Both the position numbers and the translations under genes were made by a program. Shown here piece after piece: positions 8,721-14,731 of a stretch of 22,593 nucleotides of DNA (the first letter of the stretch is position 1; each line of letters starts with the position of its first letter). The notes beneath the pieces are model-generated. The model made no database searches. It had not been told where the DNA came from and saw nothing but the letters and a program-made list of their open reading frames with translations. The stretch is from Syntrophaceae bacterium UBA2210 (GTDB lineage Bacteria > Desulfobacterota > Syntrophia > Syntrophales > UBA2210). Location of the stretch: contig DCUQ01000059.1 in NCBI GenBank assembly GCA_002327865.1, positions 1 through 22,593 on the forward strand, in the 5' to 3' direction.

Positions 8721-9000
8721 TTACGAATCTTTGTTTACTTCCTTGAAATCGGCATCCACCACATCGTCGTCGGCTTGGACCGATTCAGTCTGTGCGCCTG
8801 CTTCGGGAGCTCCCGTACCGGCCGCTCCCGCTTCTCCGGCTCCTTTGCTGGTTGCCTTTGCGTACATTGCTTCAGCCAGTTTATGCGACGCCTGCGTAAT
8901 GTCTTCCTGGGCCGCCTTTATGGCATCGGCGTTATCGCCTTCCATGGCCTTTTTGAGCTCGGCGATGGAATCCTCTATAGCGGACTTCTGACCGGCACAG
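8721..9000 (-). pseudogene. 3' fragment of a second dnaK (DnaK C-terminal lid and tail)
   Basis: Only the last 90 or so residues of a DnaK are present, from [20 protein letters not shown] through [17 protein letters not shown] to the acidic tail [12 protein letters not shown]. The same segment ends the intact DnaK at 15065-16978 but differs at scattered positions: EDITQAS against EEMTQAS, and a longer Gly/Ala/Glu linker here. It is therefore a diverged paralogue or a foreign copy rather than a recent duplication. Similarity stops abruptly at about 9000, next to the codons for AGQKS. The ATPase and most of the substrate-binding domain are absent. A TTT/ATG-type start upstream (MYVFAFC) is not DnaK-like, so expression is doubtful. 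The fragment ends just before a strong terminator, as an intact dnaK would. Confidence 0.9.
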
Positions 9001-9156
9001 AAGGCAAAAACATACATTTATGTAGTATTATTTTTCTCAAAGTTCCCCAATGTAGAATTCATGCGATTCTGATCCGGATTGATCCCGTCGCTTAAATTCT
9101 GTTTAACTTATTGTTATCATTTGTTTATATTCTAAAGCCGTCGAACGGTTTTGCAT

Positions 9157-9172
9157 TGGCACCGAAATTGCT
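9157..9172 (+). promoter_or_regulatory. Sigma-54 (RpoN) -24/-12 promoter
   Basis: The sequence TGGCAC-CGAAA-TTGCT matches the sigma-54 core, with GG and GC separated by exactly ten bases. It points toward the amtB remnant and glnK, genes that are commonly under nitrogen control through NtrC and sigma-54. Transcription would begin about 12 bases after the GC, near 9183. I did not find a convincing NtrC-type dyad upstream. Confidence 0.75.
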
Positions 9173-9267
9173 CATCTGCAACAGTGTATTTCTTAGGATA
9201 CTGCGGGGCGCCAATGGCCGGGATGTCGTTCCTGGTGTTTCCATTTTTCTTACGCATATTCTTGTAG

Positions 9268-9465
9268 ACTGCAGGTGAAACCCAGATCCGCATCGGTATT
9301 CTGTCTGTATTAGCATGGTGCATGGCTAAGGGCTTTATTATGTTTTATCTGATTAAATTGGTGCTCGGTCTTAGGGTCAGTCGTGAGGAGGAACTGCGAG
9401 GGCTCGATATAGACGAGCACGGAACAGAAGCCGGTCATGGATTCCAGATCTTCAGTAGCCAGTAA
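9268..9465 (+). pseudogene. amtB: 3' remnant of ammonium transporter gene amtB
   Basis: The frame ending at the TAA at 9463-9465 reads as the end of an Amt/Mep/Rh ammonium channel. It has one hydrophobic helix (FIMFYLIKLVLGLRV), then the conserved cytoplasmic tail REEELRGLDIDEHGTEAGHG, which in intact AmtB contacts the GlnK T-loop. The frame opens after a TAG at 9265-9267. The part from ATG 9322 is the most certain; 9268-9321 is plausible Amt helix sequence. The ten other membrane helices are missing, so no transport function remains. It lies 18 bases before glnK, the classical amtB-glnK pairing, and about 95 bases downstream of a sigma-54 promoter. The promoter and the tail therefore survived while the body of the gene was lost. 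Confidence 0.8.
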
Positions 9466-9483
9466 TGAAAGGAGCGATCTGTC

Positions 9484-9825
9484 ATGAAATTGATTGTAGC
9501 ATATATAAAACCGGAAAAACTGGATGACGTAAAACGATCACTCTCCGATGCCGGTATCTTTCGCATGTCGGTTACCAACTCCCTGGGGTGCGGTCGCCAG
9601 AAAGGCTATACGGAATCATACCGGGGTCTTACCTCGGATATCAACCTGTTGAAAAAAACACGGCTGGAAATTGCCGTGAATGATGATTTTGTAGAACCGG
9701 CGGTCCATGCCTTGATAAAAGGTGCTCAGACAGGTGGTATCGGTGACGGCAAGATATTTATTGTTCCCATGGACGATTGCGTCCGAATCAGTTCCATGGA
9801 AACGGGACCTGGTGCAATCGGCTGA
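9484..9825 (+). CDS. glnK: Nitrogen-regulatory P-II protein (GlnK/GlnB family)
   Basis: A 113-residue P-II signalling protein. These trimers sense 2-oxoglutarate, ATP and ADP and, as GlnK, block the AmtB ammonium channel. Visible are [20 protein letters not shown] at the N-terminus, the T-loop base [14 protein letters not shown] with conserved Gln39, the B-loop [16 protein letters not shown] and the C-loop VRI. Length is normal for the family. Position 51, which is the uridylylated Tyr in enterobacterial P-II, is Ser here ([11 protein letters not shown]), so GlnD-type uridylylation at that site is not possible. Tyr46 is kept. The gene has a good ribosome-binding site (AAAGGAG), follows the amtB remnant by 18 bases and probably depends on the sigma-54 promoter at 9157. 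I use glnK because of the amtB linkage; glnB is possible. Confidence 0.9.
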   Translation: MKLIVAYIKPEKLDDVKRSLSDAGIFRMSVTNSLGCGRQKGYTESYRGLTSDINLLKKTRLEIAVNDDFVEPAVHALIKGAQTGGIGDGKIFIVPMDDCVRISSMETGPGAIG

Positions 9826-10088
9826 TATACGGCGGTCCGAGAGGATAAGCATGCTCATGAAACCATAACCGCACTTACCTCAATCAACCGGTCAGGGTGT
9901 AGTGAAAGAAAGTCCTCGAATCCAGCTGTTTAGTCTTTCTTTTGCGGCGCCCGGATAAACCTCGATACGTACATGAACCGTTCCTCCGCCGATACCCGCC
10001 TTATCCGTATGTGCGTCGTCGCTCCACTAATTGGCGGGAAAGATATCTTCCCGGGCTGCATGAAAGCATCGGTTATTTCGTCTGGAAT

Positions 10089-10724
10089 CTATTTCAAAAA
10101 TTCTACTTCGACGGCTTCGACATCCCAGAGGTGTTCTATCTTATCCCCGATTTCCTCCCTTATATTGTTGGCGAACTGGTGGTTGGAAGGGAGATCTACC
10201 TTGATACGAACGACTCCCTTGTCTATCGCGATATCCTTTATCAACTCCGTACGGACCAGATCGAGGCCGGATAGCGGATTCATCACCTTTTTGAGACGCT
10301 TGCGGATAATTTCCACGGTGGTCGGTTTCTGTTCAGTGACGAGACCGTGACGTTCTTCGTAATTCTGTATGGCCGAGCGCAATCCTTCTACGGCCAGAAC
10401 CGAGCAGTGGGTCTTGATCGGCGGTAGACCGCCCAGGGCATCCGAGGCCTCCTTCCAGTTGATCTTCTTTGCCTCATCGATGGTTTTCCCTTTTGCGAGT
10501 TCAGTGATGATGGATCCGGTGGCTATATTGGAAGCGCAGCCGTAGGATTCGAACTTGATATCGGTAATCCGTTTTGTGTCGGGATCGACCTTTATGGTTA
10601 CCCCCACCATATCCCCGCATGCCGGACTGCCCTCCATCGCATTGCCGTCGGGGTCTTCTATTTTGCCTACGTTACGCGGGTTTTTAAAGTGTTCGAGAAC
10701 CTTGTCGCTGTATGGAAACGTCAT
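10089..10724 (-). CDS. IscU/NifU-N Fe-S scaffold fused to a DUF59 (MIP18-like) domain
   Basis: A 211-residue protein of two parts. Residues 1-130 are an IscU-type scaffold, on which Fe-S clusters are built. The three ligand cysteines are Cys36 (SPACGD, with Asp38), Cys63 (YGCASN) and Cys107 (KTHCSV). Residues 135-211 resemble the DUF59/MIP18 domain found in Fe-S maturation proteins such as SufT. They show VEIIRKRLKKVMNPLSGLDL, then KDIAIDKGVVRIKVDLPSNH and a closing WDVEAVEVEF. The PGCP-type cysteine of many DUF59 domains is absent (PSNHQ here). IscU alone is normally about 130 residues, so the extension is a true fusion in one frame. The start ATG overlaps the stop of the iscS-like gene by four bases and has AAAGGAG upstream, so the two are translated together. 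The product probably receives sulfur from, or forms a complex with, that partner. Confidence 0.88.
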   Translation of the reverse strand: MTFPYSDKVLEHFKNPRNVGKIEDPDGNAMEGSPACGDMVGVTIKVDPDTKRITDIKFESYGCASNIATGSIITELAKGKTIDEAKKINWKEASDALGGLPPIKTHCSVLAVEGLRSAIQNYEERHGLVTEQKPTTVEIIRKRLKKVMNPLSGLDLVRTELIKDIAIDKGVVRIKVDLPSNHQFANNIREEIGDKIEHLWDVEAVEVEFLK

Positions 10725-11899
10725 TTCCCTGTCTCCTTTCTCCCCAGTGGGCTGATTATTCTTAATTGTCTGACCACGTCGGCAACCGCGTCAATTGTCG
10801 CGCCTATTTCCTCCATGGTGTTGTAGCGGCTTAAAGTAAAACGGATCGACCCGTGCGCCCTCTCGTGATCCCCCCCTATACCCATGATAACATGGCTTGC
10901 CTCCAGCGAACGGCTGAAGCAGGCGGAGCCTGTACTGACGGCAAAACCACGCATGTCGAGATGTAGGGTGATGGATTCTCCCTCCACGGAGTGAAAGGTG
11001 ATGTTCGCGTTTTGCGGGATTCTTTGCGAGCGGTGCCCGTTGAGGATAGTATCGGGAACTTCGGCCGACACTCGGTCGATAAGATGGTCGCGCATCAGCC
11101 TGATCCGTTCGTTTTCCTCTGGCGTCACCAGTGATACCGCCCTGGCGAAACCCACGACCCCTGGAATATTTTCCAGGCCGGCCCTGAGGTTGAACTCCTG
11201 GAATCCGCCGTCCATCCATTTGTTTATCGCCGTTCCCTCGCGTACGTAAAGTCCTCCTATCCCCTTAGGGCCGTGGATCGTGTGGGGGGCGACGGTAATC
11301 AGGTCCACCTTCATCTTTTGAAAATCCAGGGGCATCCGCGTGAAAGTATGCGTGGCGTCCGTGTGAAAAAGAACGCCCTTGTCATGACATATGCCGCCTA
11401 TCGTTTCAATGTCCTGGACTGTTCCGATCTCCTGGTTTGCGTGCTGTATGGAAACGAGTATTGTCTTGCCGGTTATCGCTTTTTCCAGTTTGCCGGGATC
11501 GACGAGGCCTTCATGATCCACCTCTAGGAAGGTTACCGGAAACCCATGCTTTTCGAGCGCTTTGGCACTGTGGAGTACCGGGAAATCTTCGATGGCGGAG
11601 ATGATAATATGCCGGCCTTTCTTTTCACCTAGAGCCAGCGCCACCCCCTTTAGTGCCAGGTTACTGGATTCCGTGCTTCCCGAAGTGAAGATAAACTCCT
11701 CGCTGGCGGCTCCGATGTACTGCGCTATCTCTTTACGGGCTTTTTCCAGGGCCTCACGTGCATCGATTCCCAGGGAGTAGCCGAACTCCGACGTAGCTAC
11801 GGGGTAAGTTTCAAAGAAATAAGGCGTCATAACCTCCAGCACTCTCTCGTCCATACGGGTGGCGGCAGCGTTGTCAAGGTAAACGGTCTTCGCAATCAT
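10721..11899 (-). CDS. IscS/NifS-like class V aminotransferase-fold protein lacking the PLP lysine
   Basis: A 392-residue protein that aligns end to end with cysteine desulfurases, which use PLP to take sulfur from cysteine. Conserved parts are YLDNAAAT, FTSGSTESSNLALKG, HANQEIGTVQDI, HTDATH with Asp181, GPKGIGGLYVR, Cys327 in GSACFSRSLEASHVI and Arg358. The residue before IHGPKG, which in IscS is the Lys that binds PLP, is Thr207 (codon ACG, 11279-11281). The cofactor-stacking His of TEHKAVL is Asp105 (IEDFPVL), and the GNPSS loop is replaced by YPVATSEFG. Ordinary desulfurase activity is therefore unlikely, although the cysteine loop is intact. From memory, Archaeoglobus fulgidus IscS has been reported as an IscS lacking this Lys and inactive, supplying a Cys ligand to IscU-bound clusters. 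The start ATG has AAGGAG eight bases upstream. The gene follows dsrE2 by 12 bases. Confidence 0.9.
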   Translation of the reverse strand: MIAKTVYLDNAAATRMDERVLEVMTPYFFETYPVATSEFGYSLGIDAREALEKARKEIAQYIGAASEEFIFTSGSTESSNLALKGVALALGEKKGRHIIISAIEDFPVLHSAKALEKHGFPVTFLEVDHEGLVDPGKLEKAITGKTILVSIQHANQEIGTVQDIETIGGICHDKGVLFHTDATHTFTRMPLDFQKMKVDLITVAPHTIHGPKGIGGLYVREGTAINKWMDGGFQEFNLRAGLENIPGVVGFARAVSLVTPEENERIRLMRDHLIDRVSAEVPDTILNGHRSQRIPQNANITFHSVEGESITLHLDMRGFAVSTGSACFSRSLEASHVIMGIGGDHERAHGSIRFTLSRYNTMEEIGATIDAVADVVRQLRIISPLGRKETGK

Positions 11900-11911
11900 A
11901 TCGGTTTCTCC

Positions 11912-12331
11912 TTATATGAACAGAGTTATTTTCGAGTTTCGAGCCTCCTCTATGTAAGTACCCACGGCTCCGTACTCGTCTATCAGATCCTGCCGAAGAT
12001 CCTCCCGTTTTATACCCATGATCTGCATTGTCATTTCGCAGGCGATGATCTTTCCTCCCAGTTCTTTGAAGTCCCGGAGAAGCGTTTCAAGCGATGCCAC
12101 GTTGGCGGCTTTCATCCGGCGTCGAACCATCCATTTTCCGATACCCAGCATGTGCATCCTGGATAAGGTTCCCCCCTCCAGTTTTCCCTTGATAAGGCGT
12201 TCAAGGCCCCAGAAGGTGAAATATAACGACGCCTCCATACCCATCGATAATGCGCCGACAGATATGATCAGCGCGCTGTACAGTTTATCCATATCCCCGC
12301 CGTGAACCACGATGGTTGCTTTATCGGTCAT
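11912..12331 (-). CDS. DsrE/DsrF-like (DsrE2-type) sulfur-carrier family protein
   Basis: A 139-residue cytoplasmic protein of the DsrE/DsrF/DsrH superfamily, closest to the DsrE2-type group. N-terminal ATIVVHGGDMDKLYSALIIS, then GMEASLYFTFWGLERL, and the conserved cysteine motif IIACEMTMQIMGI with Cys98 are visible, as is the usual ending GTYIEEARNSKITLFI. Family members accept persulfide sulfur on this Cys, often from or to TusA, whose gene lies 18 bases upstream. DsrE2 proteins are often anchored by a membrane helix; here no clear one is seen. The placement between tusA and the iscS-like gene suggests it passes sulfur toward the IscU scaffold, which is an inference from order alone. Confidence 0.85.
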   Translation of the reverse strand: MTDKATIVVHGGDMDKLYSALIISVGALSMGMEASLYFTFWGLERLIKGKLEGGTLSRMHMLGIGKWMVRRRMKAANVASLETLLRDFKELGGKIIACEMTMQIMGIKREDLRQDLIDEYGAVGTYIEEARNSKITLFI

Positions 12332-12349
12332 GTGCGCACCGCCTTTCCG

Positions 12350-12571
12350 TCAGATACTTACTCTGATCTTCCACACATCTCCTTCTTCCTCTATTTCCGG
12401 ATCTTTGAGCCCCAGCGCTTTCAGGGCCATCGGTATCTCTTTTTTGGAAGCAGGGTGTGTACCTGTTACTTCTACGGTATCCCCTGGAGAGGCCTTTCGC
12501 AGCGCCTTGCGGGTTTCCACCAGGGGTACCGGGCATGTTTCCCCGCGTACATCTATCTTTATGTCGGCCAT
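12350..12571 (-). CDS. tusA: TusA-family sulfur carrier (SirA-like)
   Basis: A 73-residue TusA/SirA-fold protein that carries sulfur as a persulfide on a single conserved Cys. The CPxP motif (ETCPVPLVETRKAL, Cys13) is followed by GDTVEVTGTHPASKKEIPMAL, matching the family over its full length. A GTG nine bases further upstream (12580) also starts the frame, but the ATG at 12571 was chosen. It gives the usual MADIKIDVRG beginning and has GAGG eight bases before it. It lies 18 bases before dsrE2 and 115 bases after wrbA. In E. coli TusA takes sulfur from IscS. Here the neighbouring IscS-like protein appears unable to release sulfur from cysteine, so the source may be another enzyme or inorganic sulfide. 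Confidence 0.88.
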   Translation of the reverse strand: MADIKIDVRGETCPVPLVETRKALRKASPGDTVEVTGTHPASKKEIPMALKALGLKDPEIEEEGDVWKIRVSI

Positions 12572-12686
12572 ATCATGCACCTCACTTTCCGCGCCCGGTT
12601 TCCGGGTGCTGGACAGACAATAATCGGTTGCGGCTTACAATACGGATTATCTGTTTCGCGGCGGATTCCCTTTTGCGGACAGAGAA

Positions 12687-13298
12687 TCACCGTGTCAGTT
12701 TCGCGGCGATAGTAGCGACGTACCTTCCCTGGAAACGCCCACCTGCCAGTTCGTTTTCCGTTGGGGTACGCTCTCCGCTGCTGCCGGCGATTGTCGATGC
12801 TCCGTATGGGGAACAGCCGGTTATCTCGTCGTTTCGTGACTGACCCTCAAAGCTGTAGGGCAATCCCGCAACGAGCATTCCCATGTGCAGGAGGTTGACG
12901 TGAAAACCGAGAATCGTCGATTCCTGCCCTCCGTGCTGGGTCCCTGAACTGGTAAATACACTTCCCACCTTCCCGACGAGGGCGCCTTTCGACCAGAGAC
13001 CTCCGGCTTTATCGAGAAACTGGCGCATCTGACCGCACATGTTACCGAATCGTGTCGGGGTTCCGAAGATGACGGCATCGGCCGATCCGAGTTCGTCGAT
13101 CCTGCATACCGGAACATCGGCGAACGCTTTTTGCGCCTCGAGAGCTCCCATCTTTCCGAGCACTTCCTCCGTAAGCGTTTCCGGGACCCTGCGAAGTATC
13201 GCTTCGGCTCCGTCGACCTCTCTGACGCCTTCGGCAACTGCCTGCGCAAGACGGTTGATATGTCCATACATCGAATAGTAAACAATCAAAACGTCCAT
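12687..13298 (-). CDS. wrbA: WrbA-type flavodoxin-fold NAD(P)H:quinone oxidoreductase
   Basis: A 203-residue FMN protein of the WrbA family, tetrameric quinone reductases thought to protect against redox stress. Seen are the FMN phosphate loop region YYSMYGHINRLAQAVAEGV, GTPTRFGNMCGQMRQFLDKAG, the flavin-side motif FTSSGTQHGGQESTI and the late segment EITGCSPYGASTIAG. Length and motif order are normal. The start ATG at 13298 has GGAAAGG upstream. It is the first gene of the - strand run leading into tusA, dsrE2, iscS-like and iscU-DUF59. The 106-base gap before tusA (12581-12686) contains a small CCCGG/CCGGG hairpin, so it may be a separate transcript. A redox role alongside sulfur-carrier thiols is possible but not shown by the sequence. 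Confidence 0.88.
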   Translation of the reverse strand: MDVLIVYYSMYGHINRLAQAVAEGVREVDGAEAILRRVPETLTEEVLGKMGALEAQKAFADVPVCRIDELGSADAVIFGTPTRFGNMCGQMRQFLDKAGGLWSKGALVGKVGSVFTSSGTQHGGQESTILGFHVNLLHMGMLVAGLPYSFEGQSRNDEITGCSPYGASTIAGSSGERTPTENELAGGRFQGRYVATIAAKLTR

Positions 13299-13450
13299 TA
13301 TGTTAACCCCTTTCCTTTAATGCTCCGGCAACGATATGACAGCAGTTCCTTGGCCCCTTGAACCCTTGAACCCTGCCTTTAACCTCTCTACTTACCGTAG
13401 CAATAATTAAAAATTCAACATTAAGCATTCAACATTGGAGTCAAGCTCCT

Positions 13451-13533
13451 TCGTCATTCCGGCGAAAGCCGGTATCCAGAAGCTTTTGATAACACTGGAT
13501 TCCGTGTCGTGCTTCGCGTGCACGGAATGACGA
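13451..13533. repeat. 83-bp REP-like paired-hairpin element, copy 1
   Basis: The ends TCGTCATTCC (13451-13460) and GGAATGACGA (13524-13533) are perfect 10-bp inverted repeats. Inside are a CCGGC-GAAA-GCCGG hairpin and an ATTCCGTG/CACGGAAT hairpin, separated by a spacer flanked by ATCCAG and CTGGAT. This resembles the dispersed REP elements with the CATTCCGGCGAAAGCCGG core that are known from many bacteria. Confidence 0.85.
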
Positions 13534-13684
13534 CTTTGACATATATTGTTACCGCAGTAATATGACAGCAGTTCCTTGGACCCTCGGCCCCTTGAACCCT
13601 TGAACCCTGCCTTTAACCTCTCTACTTGCCGTAGTAATAATCAAAAATTAAACATTAAACATTCAACATTGCAGTCAAGTTCCT

Positions 13685-13767
13685 TCGTCATTCCGGCGAA
13701 AGCCGGTATCCAGAAGCTTTTGATAACACTGGATTCCGTGTCGTGCTTCGCGTGCACGGAATGACGA
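13685..13767. repeat. 83-bp REP-like paired-hairpin element, copy 2
   Basis: This has the same length as the element at 13451-13533 and, as far as I can see by eye, the same sequence, including both hairpins and the 10-bp inverted ends. The near-identity points to recent duplication together with the surrounding repeat. Confidence 0.85.
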
Positions 13768-13921
13768 CTTTGACATATATTGTTGCCGCAGTAATATGAC
13801 AGCAGTTCCTTGGACCCTCGGCCCCTTGAACCCTTGAACCCTGCCTTTAACCTCTCTACTTGCCGTAGCAATAATTAAAAATTAAACATTAAACATTCAA
13901 CATTGTACTCAAGTTCCTTCG

Positions 13922-14314
13922 TCATACCGGCAGGATTCCGGTCAGGGCCAATCCGGACAGTACATTGAAAAAAATCAATACGAATGTTATGCGTCCCGAC
14001 CACCGGTGCAATGATCTCATTCTTGCCGTTTTTCTCTTCAGCTGTGTGACTCCGAGCACATATGTGCACAGGACGGACAGAATCACGGCGAGTCCCAGCC
14101 AGGCGTGCGGTACGTTGAAATGCCGGTCCGCCGTCAGGGAAACCATTATCATCGCCGTCGCAAATCCGATAAGGATGCACATGACCGCCGCCGACCCGAG
14201 CCGTCGGTGAACGCGAAGCCACCATCGTTTGTCTCTCATGAACATCGCCGTGCCGATACCCGCGGCCGCAGAGAAAAAACCTGTGAGCATTAAAGCTGCA
14301 TGGATGATGATCAT
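13922..14314 (-). CDS. Four-helix membrane protein with conserved histidines (cytochrome b561-like)
   Basis: A 130-residue membrane protein with four hydrophobic helices (about 5-24, 41-61, 70-90, 107-126). Histidines sit at or near helix ends: His5 (IIIHAALM), His36 (RVHRRLGS), His70 (NVPHAWLGL) and His103 (RSLHRWSGR). This pattern matches small b561-type cytochromes, whose paired histidines hold two hemes and pass electrons across the membrane. The heme assignment is an inference from the pattern. Its stop codon (13922-13924) falls inside the TCGTCAT edge of the third repeat copy, so the last residues or the stop may have been set by repeat insertion. It follows an exported protein gene by 42 bases in the same direction. 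No strong ribosome-binding site is seen; a G run precedes the ATG. Confidence 0.65.
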   Translation of the reverse strand: MIIIHAALMLTGFFSAAAGIGTAMFMRDKRWWLRVHRRLGSAAVMCILIGFATAMIMVSLTADRHFNVPHAWLGLAVILSVLCTYVLGVTQLKRKTARMRSLHRWSGRITFVLIFFNVLSGLALTGILPV

Positions 14315-14356
14315 AGACGTCCCCCCCCCGCCTTCGATCGTCGGTCTGAAAGGTGT

Positions 14357-14731
14357 TTATTTGTCGACGGTAAGTTCTCCCGTCTTTGATCCGAAATAGC
14401 TGCAGTCGGCCTTTACCTTCAGTATATCTCCCGCTTTTGCCGTTATTGAATACGTGTAAGTAAATGGCGAAGACTCAGGCTGGTCCGTGTACGTTTGGGT
14501 TAGAACAGGTGCCGCATTCTTTGTGATCGATACGCTTTTGATATAGTGTTTCCGGGGATTCGATACAGGGTGATGAATCACCACGCTCAAAGTGCCGGAG
14601 TCCGTATAATAGGACGGTATAACCTTTTCGGGACCGTGCGCCCGGGCCTCGGAATGCCACAGGAAAACAGCGGAAAAGCACAATACGAGGCAGAAGATAT
14701 ATGCCTTCAAGGATAACGCGTTACGATTCAT
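14357..14731 (-). CDS. Small exported protein, possible superoxide-reductase-like beta fold, function unknown
   Basis: A 124-residue protein with a clear signal peptide: Arg/Lys-containing start, hydrophobic core IFCLVLCFSAVFLW, and likely cleavage after ARA (residue 31). The mature part, about 93 residues, is mostly beta. It contains VVIHHPVSNPRKHYIKSVSI, reminiscent of the HPMxxxHYIxWIE strand of desulfoferrodoxin/superoxide reductases, and a late Cys in ADCSYFGSKTG. The full set of His and Cys iron ligands of those enzymes is not evident, so I do not call it superoxide reductase. It has a good ribosome-binding site (GAAAGGAG) and precedes the four-helix histidine-rich membrane protein, suggesting a periplasmic and membrane redox pair. 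Function is unknown. Confidence 0.75.
   Translation of the reverse strand: MNRNALSLKAYIFCLVLCFSAVFLWHSEARAHGPEKVIPSYYTDSGTLSVVIHHPVSNPRKHYIKSVSITKNAAPVLTQTYTDQPESSPFTYTYSITAKAGDILKVKADCSYFGSKTGELTVDK

Larger units (their letters stand above)
13334..13925. repeat. Tandem array of a compound 226-234 bp repeat (two full copies and one partial)
   Basis: Copies begin with ATATGACAGCAGTTCCTTGG at 13334, 13560 and 13794. Each copy has, in order, CCCTTGAA octamers, the block GCCTTTAACCTCTCTACTT, an AT-rich stretch with ACATTAAACATTCAACATTG, and an 83-bp element with inverted ends. Copy two has an 8-base gain (ACCCTCGG) over copy one. Copy three breaks off after TCGTCAT at 13925, inside the 3' end of the next gene. 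No gene lies here: the open frames seen are translations of the repeat. Confidence 0.93.

Noticed and set aside
9132..9323. A 63-residue - strand ORF (IWVSPAVYKNMRKK, AIGAPQYPKKYTVADEQF).
   Set aside because: It overlaps the sigma-54 promoter and the amtB remnant on the opposite strand, and I cannot place it in any family.
9904..9943. AAAGAAAG/CTTTCTTT inverted repeat as a glnK terminator.
   Set aside because: The stem is AT-rich with a loop of over 20 bases and lacks a proper T run after a stable GC stem.
9930..10061. A 43-codon - strand ORF after iscU-DUF59 (MQPGKISFPPISG and on), and another frame with GTVHVRIEVYPGAAKERL.
   Set aside because: The two frames compete, no ribosome-binding site or family is evident, and 9826-10088 otherwise shows no gene.
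13641..13871. An ORF whose product contains FWIPAFAGMTKELD.
   Set aside because: This is the familiar translation of the REP-like repeat, not a gene.
13334..13925. CRISPR array.
   Set aside because: The units are 226-234 bp and almost fully identical, with no short repeat and unique spacer pattern.
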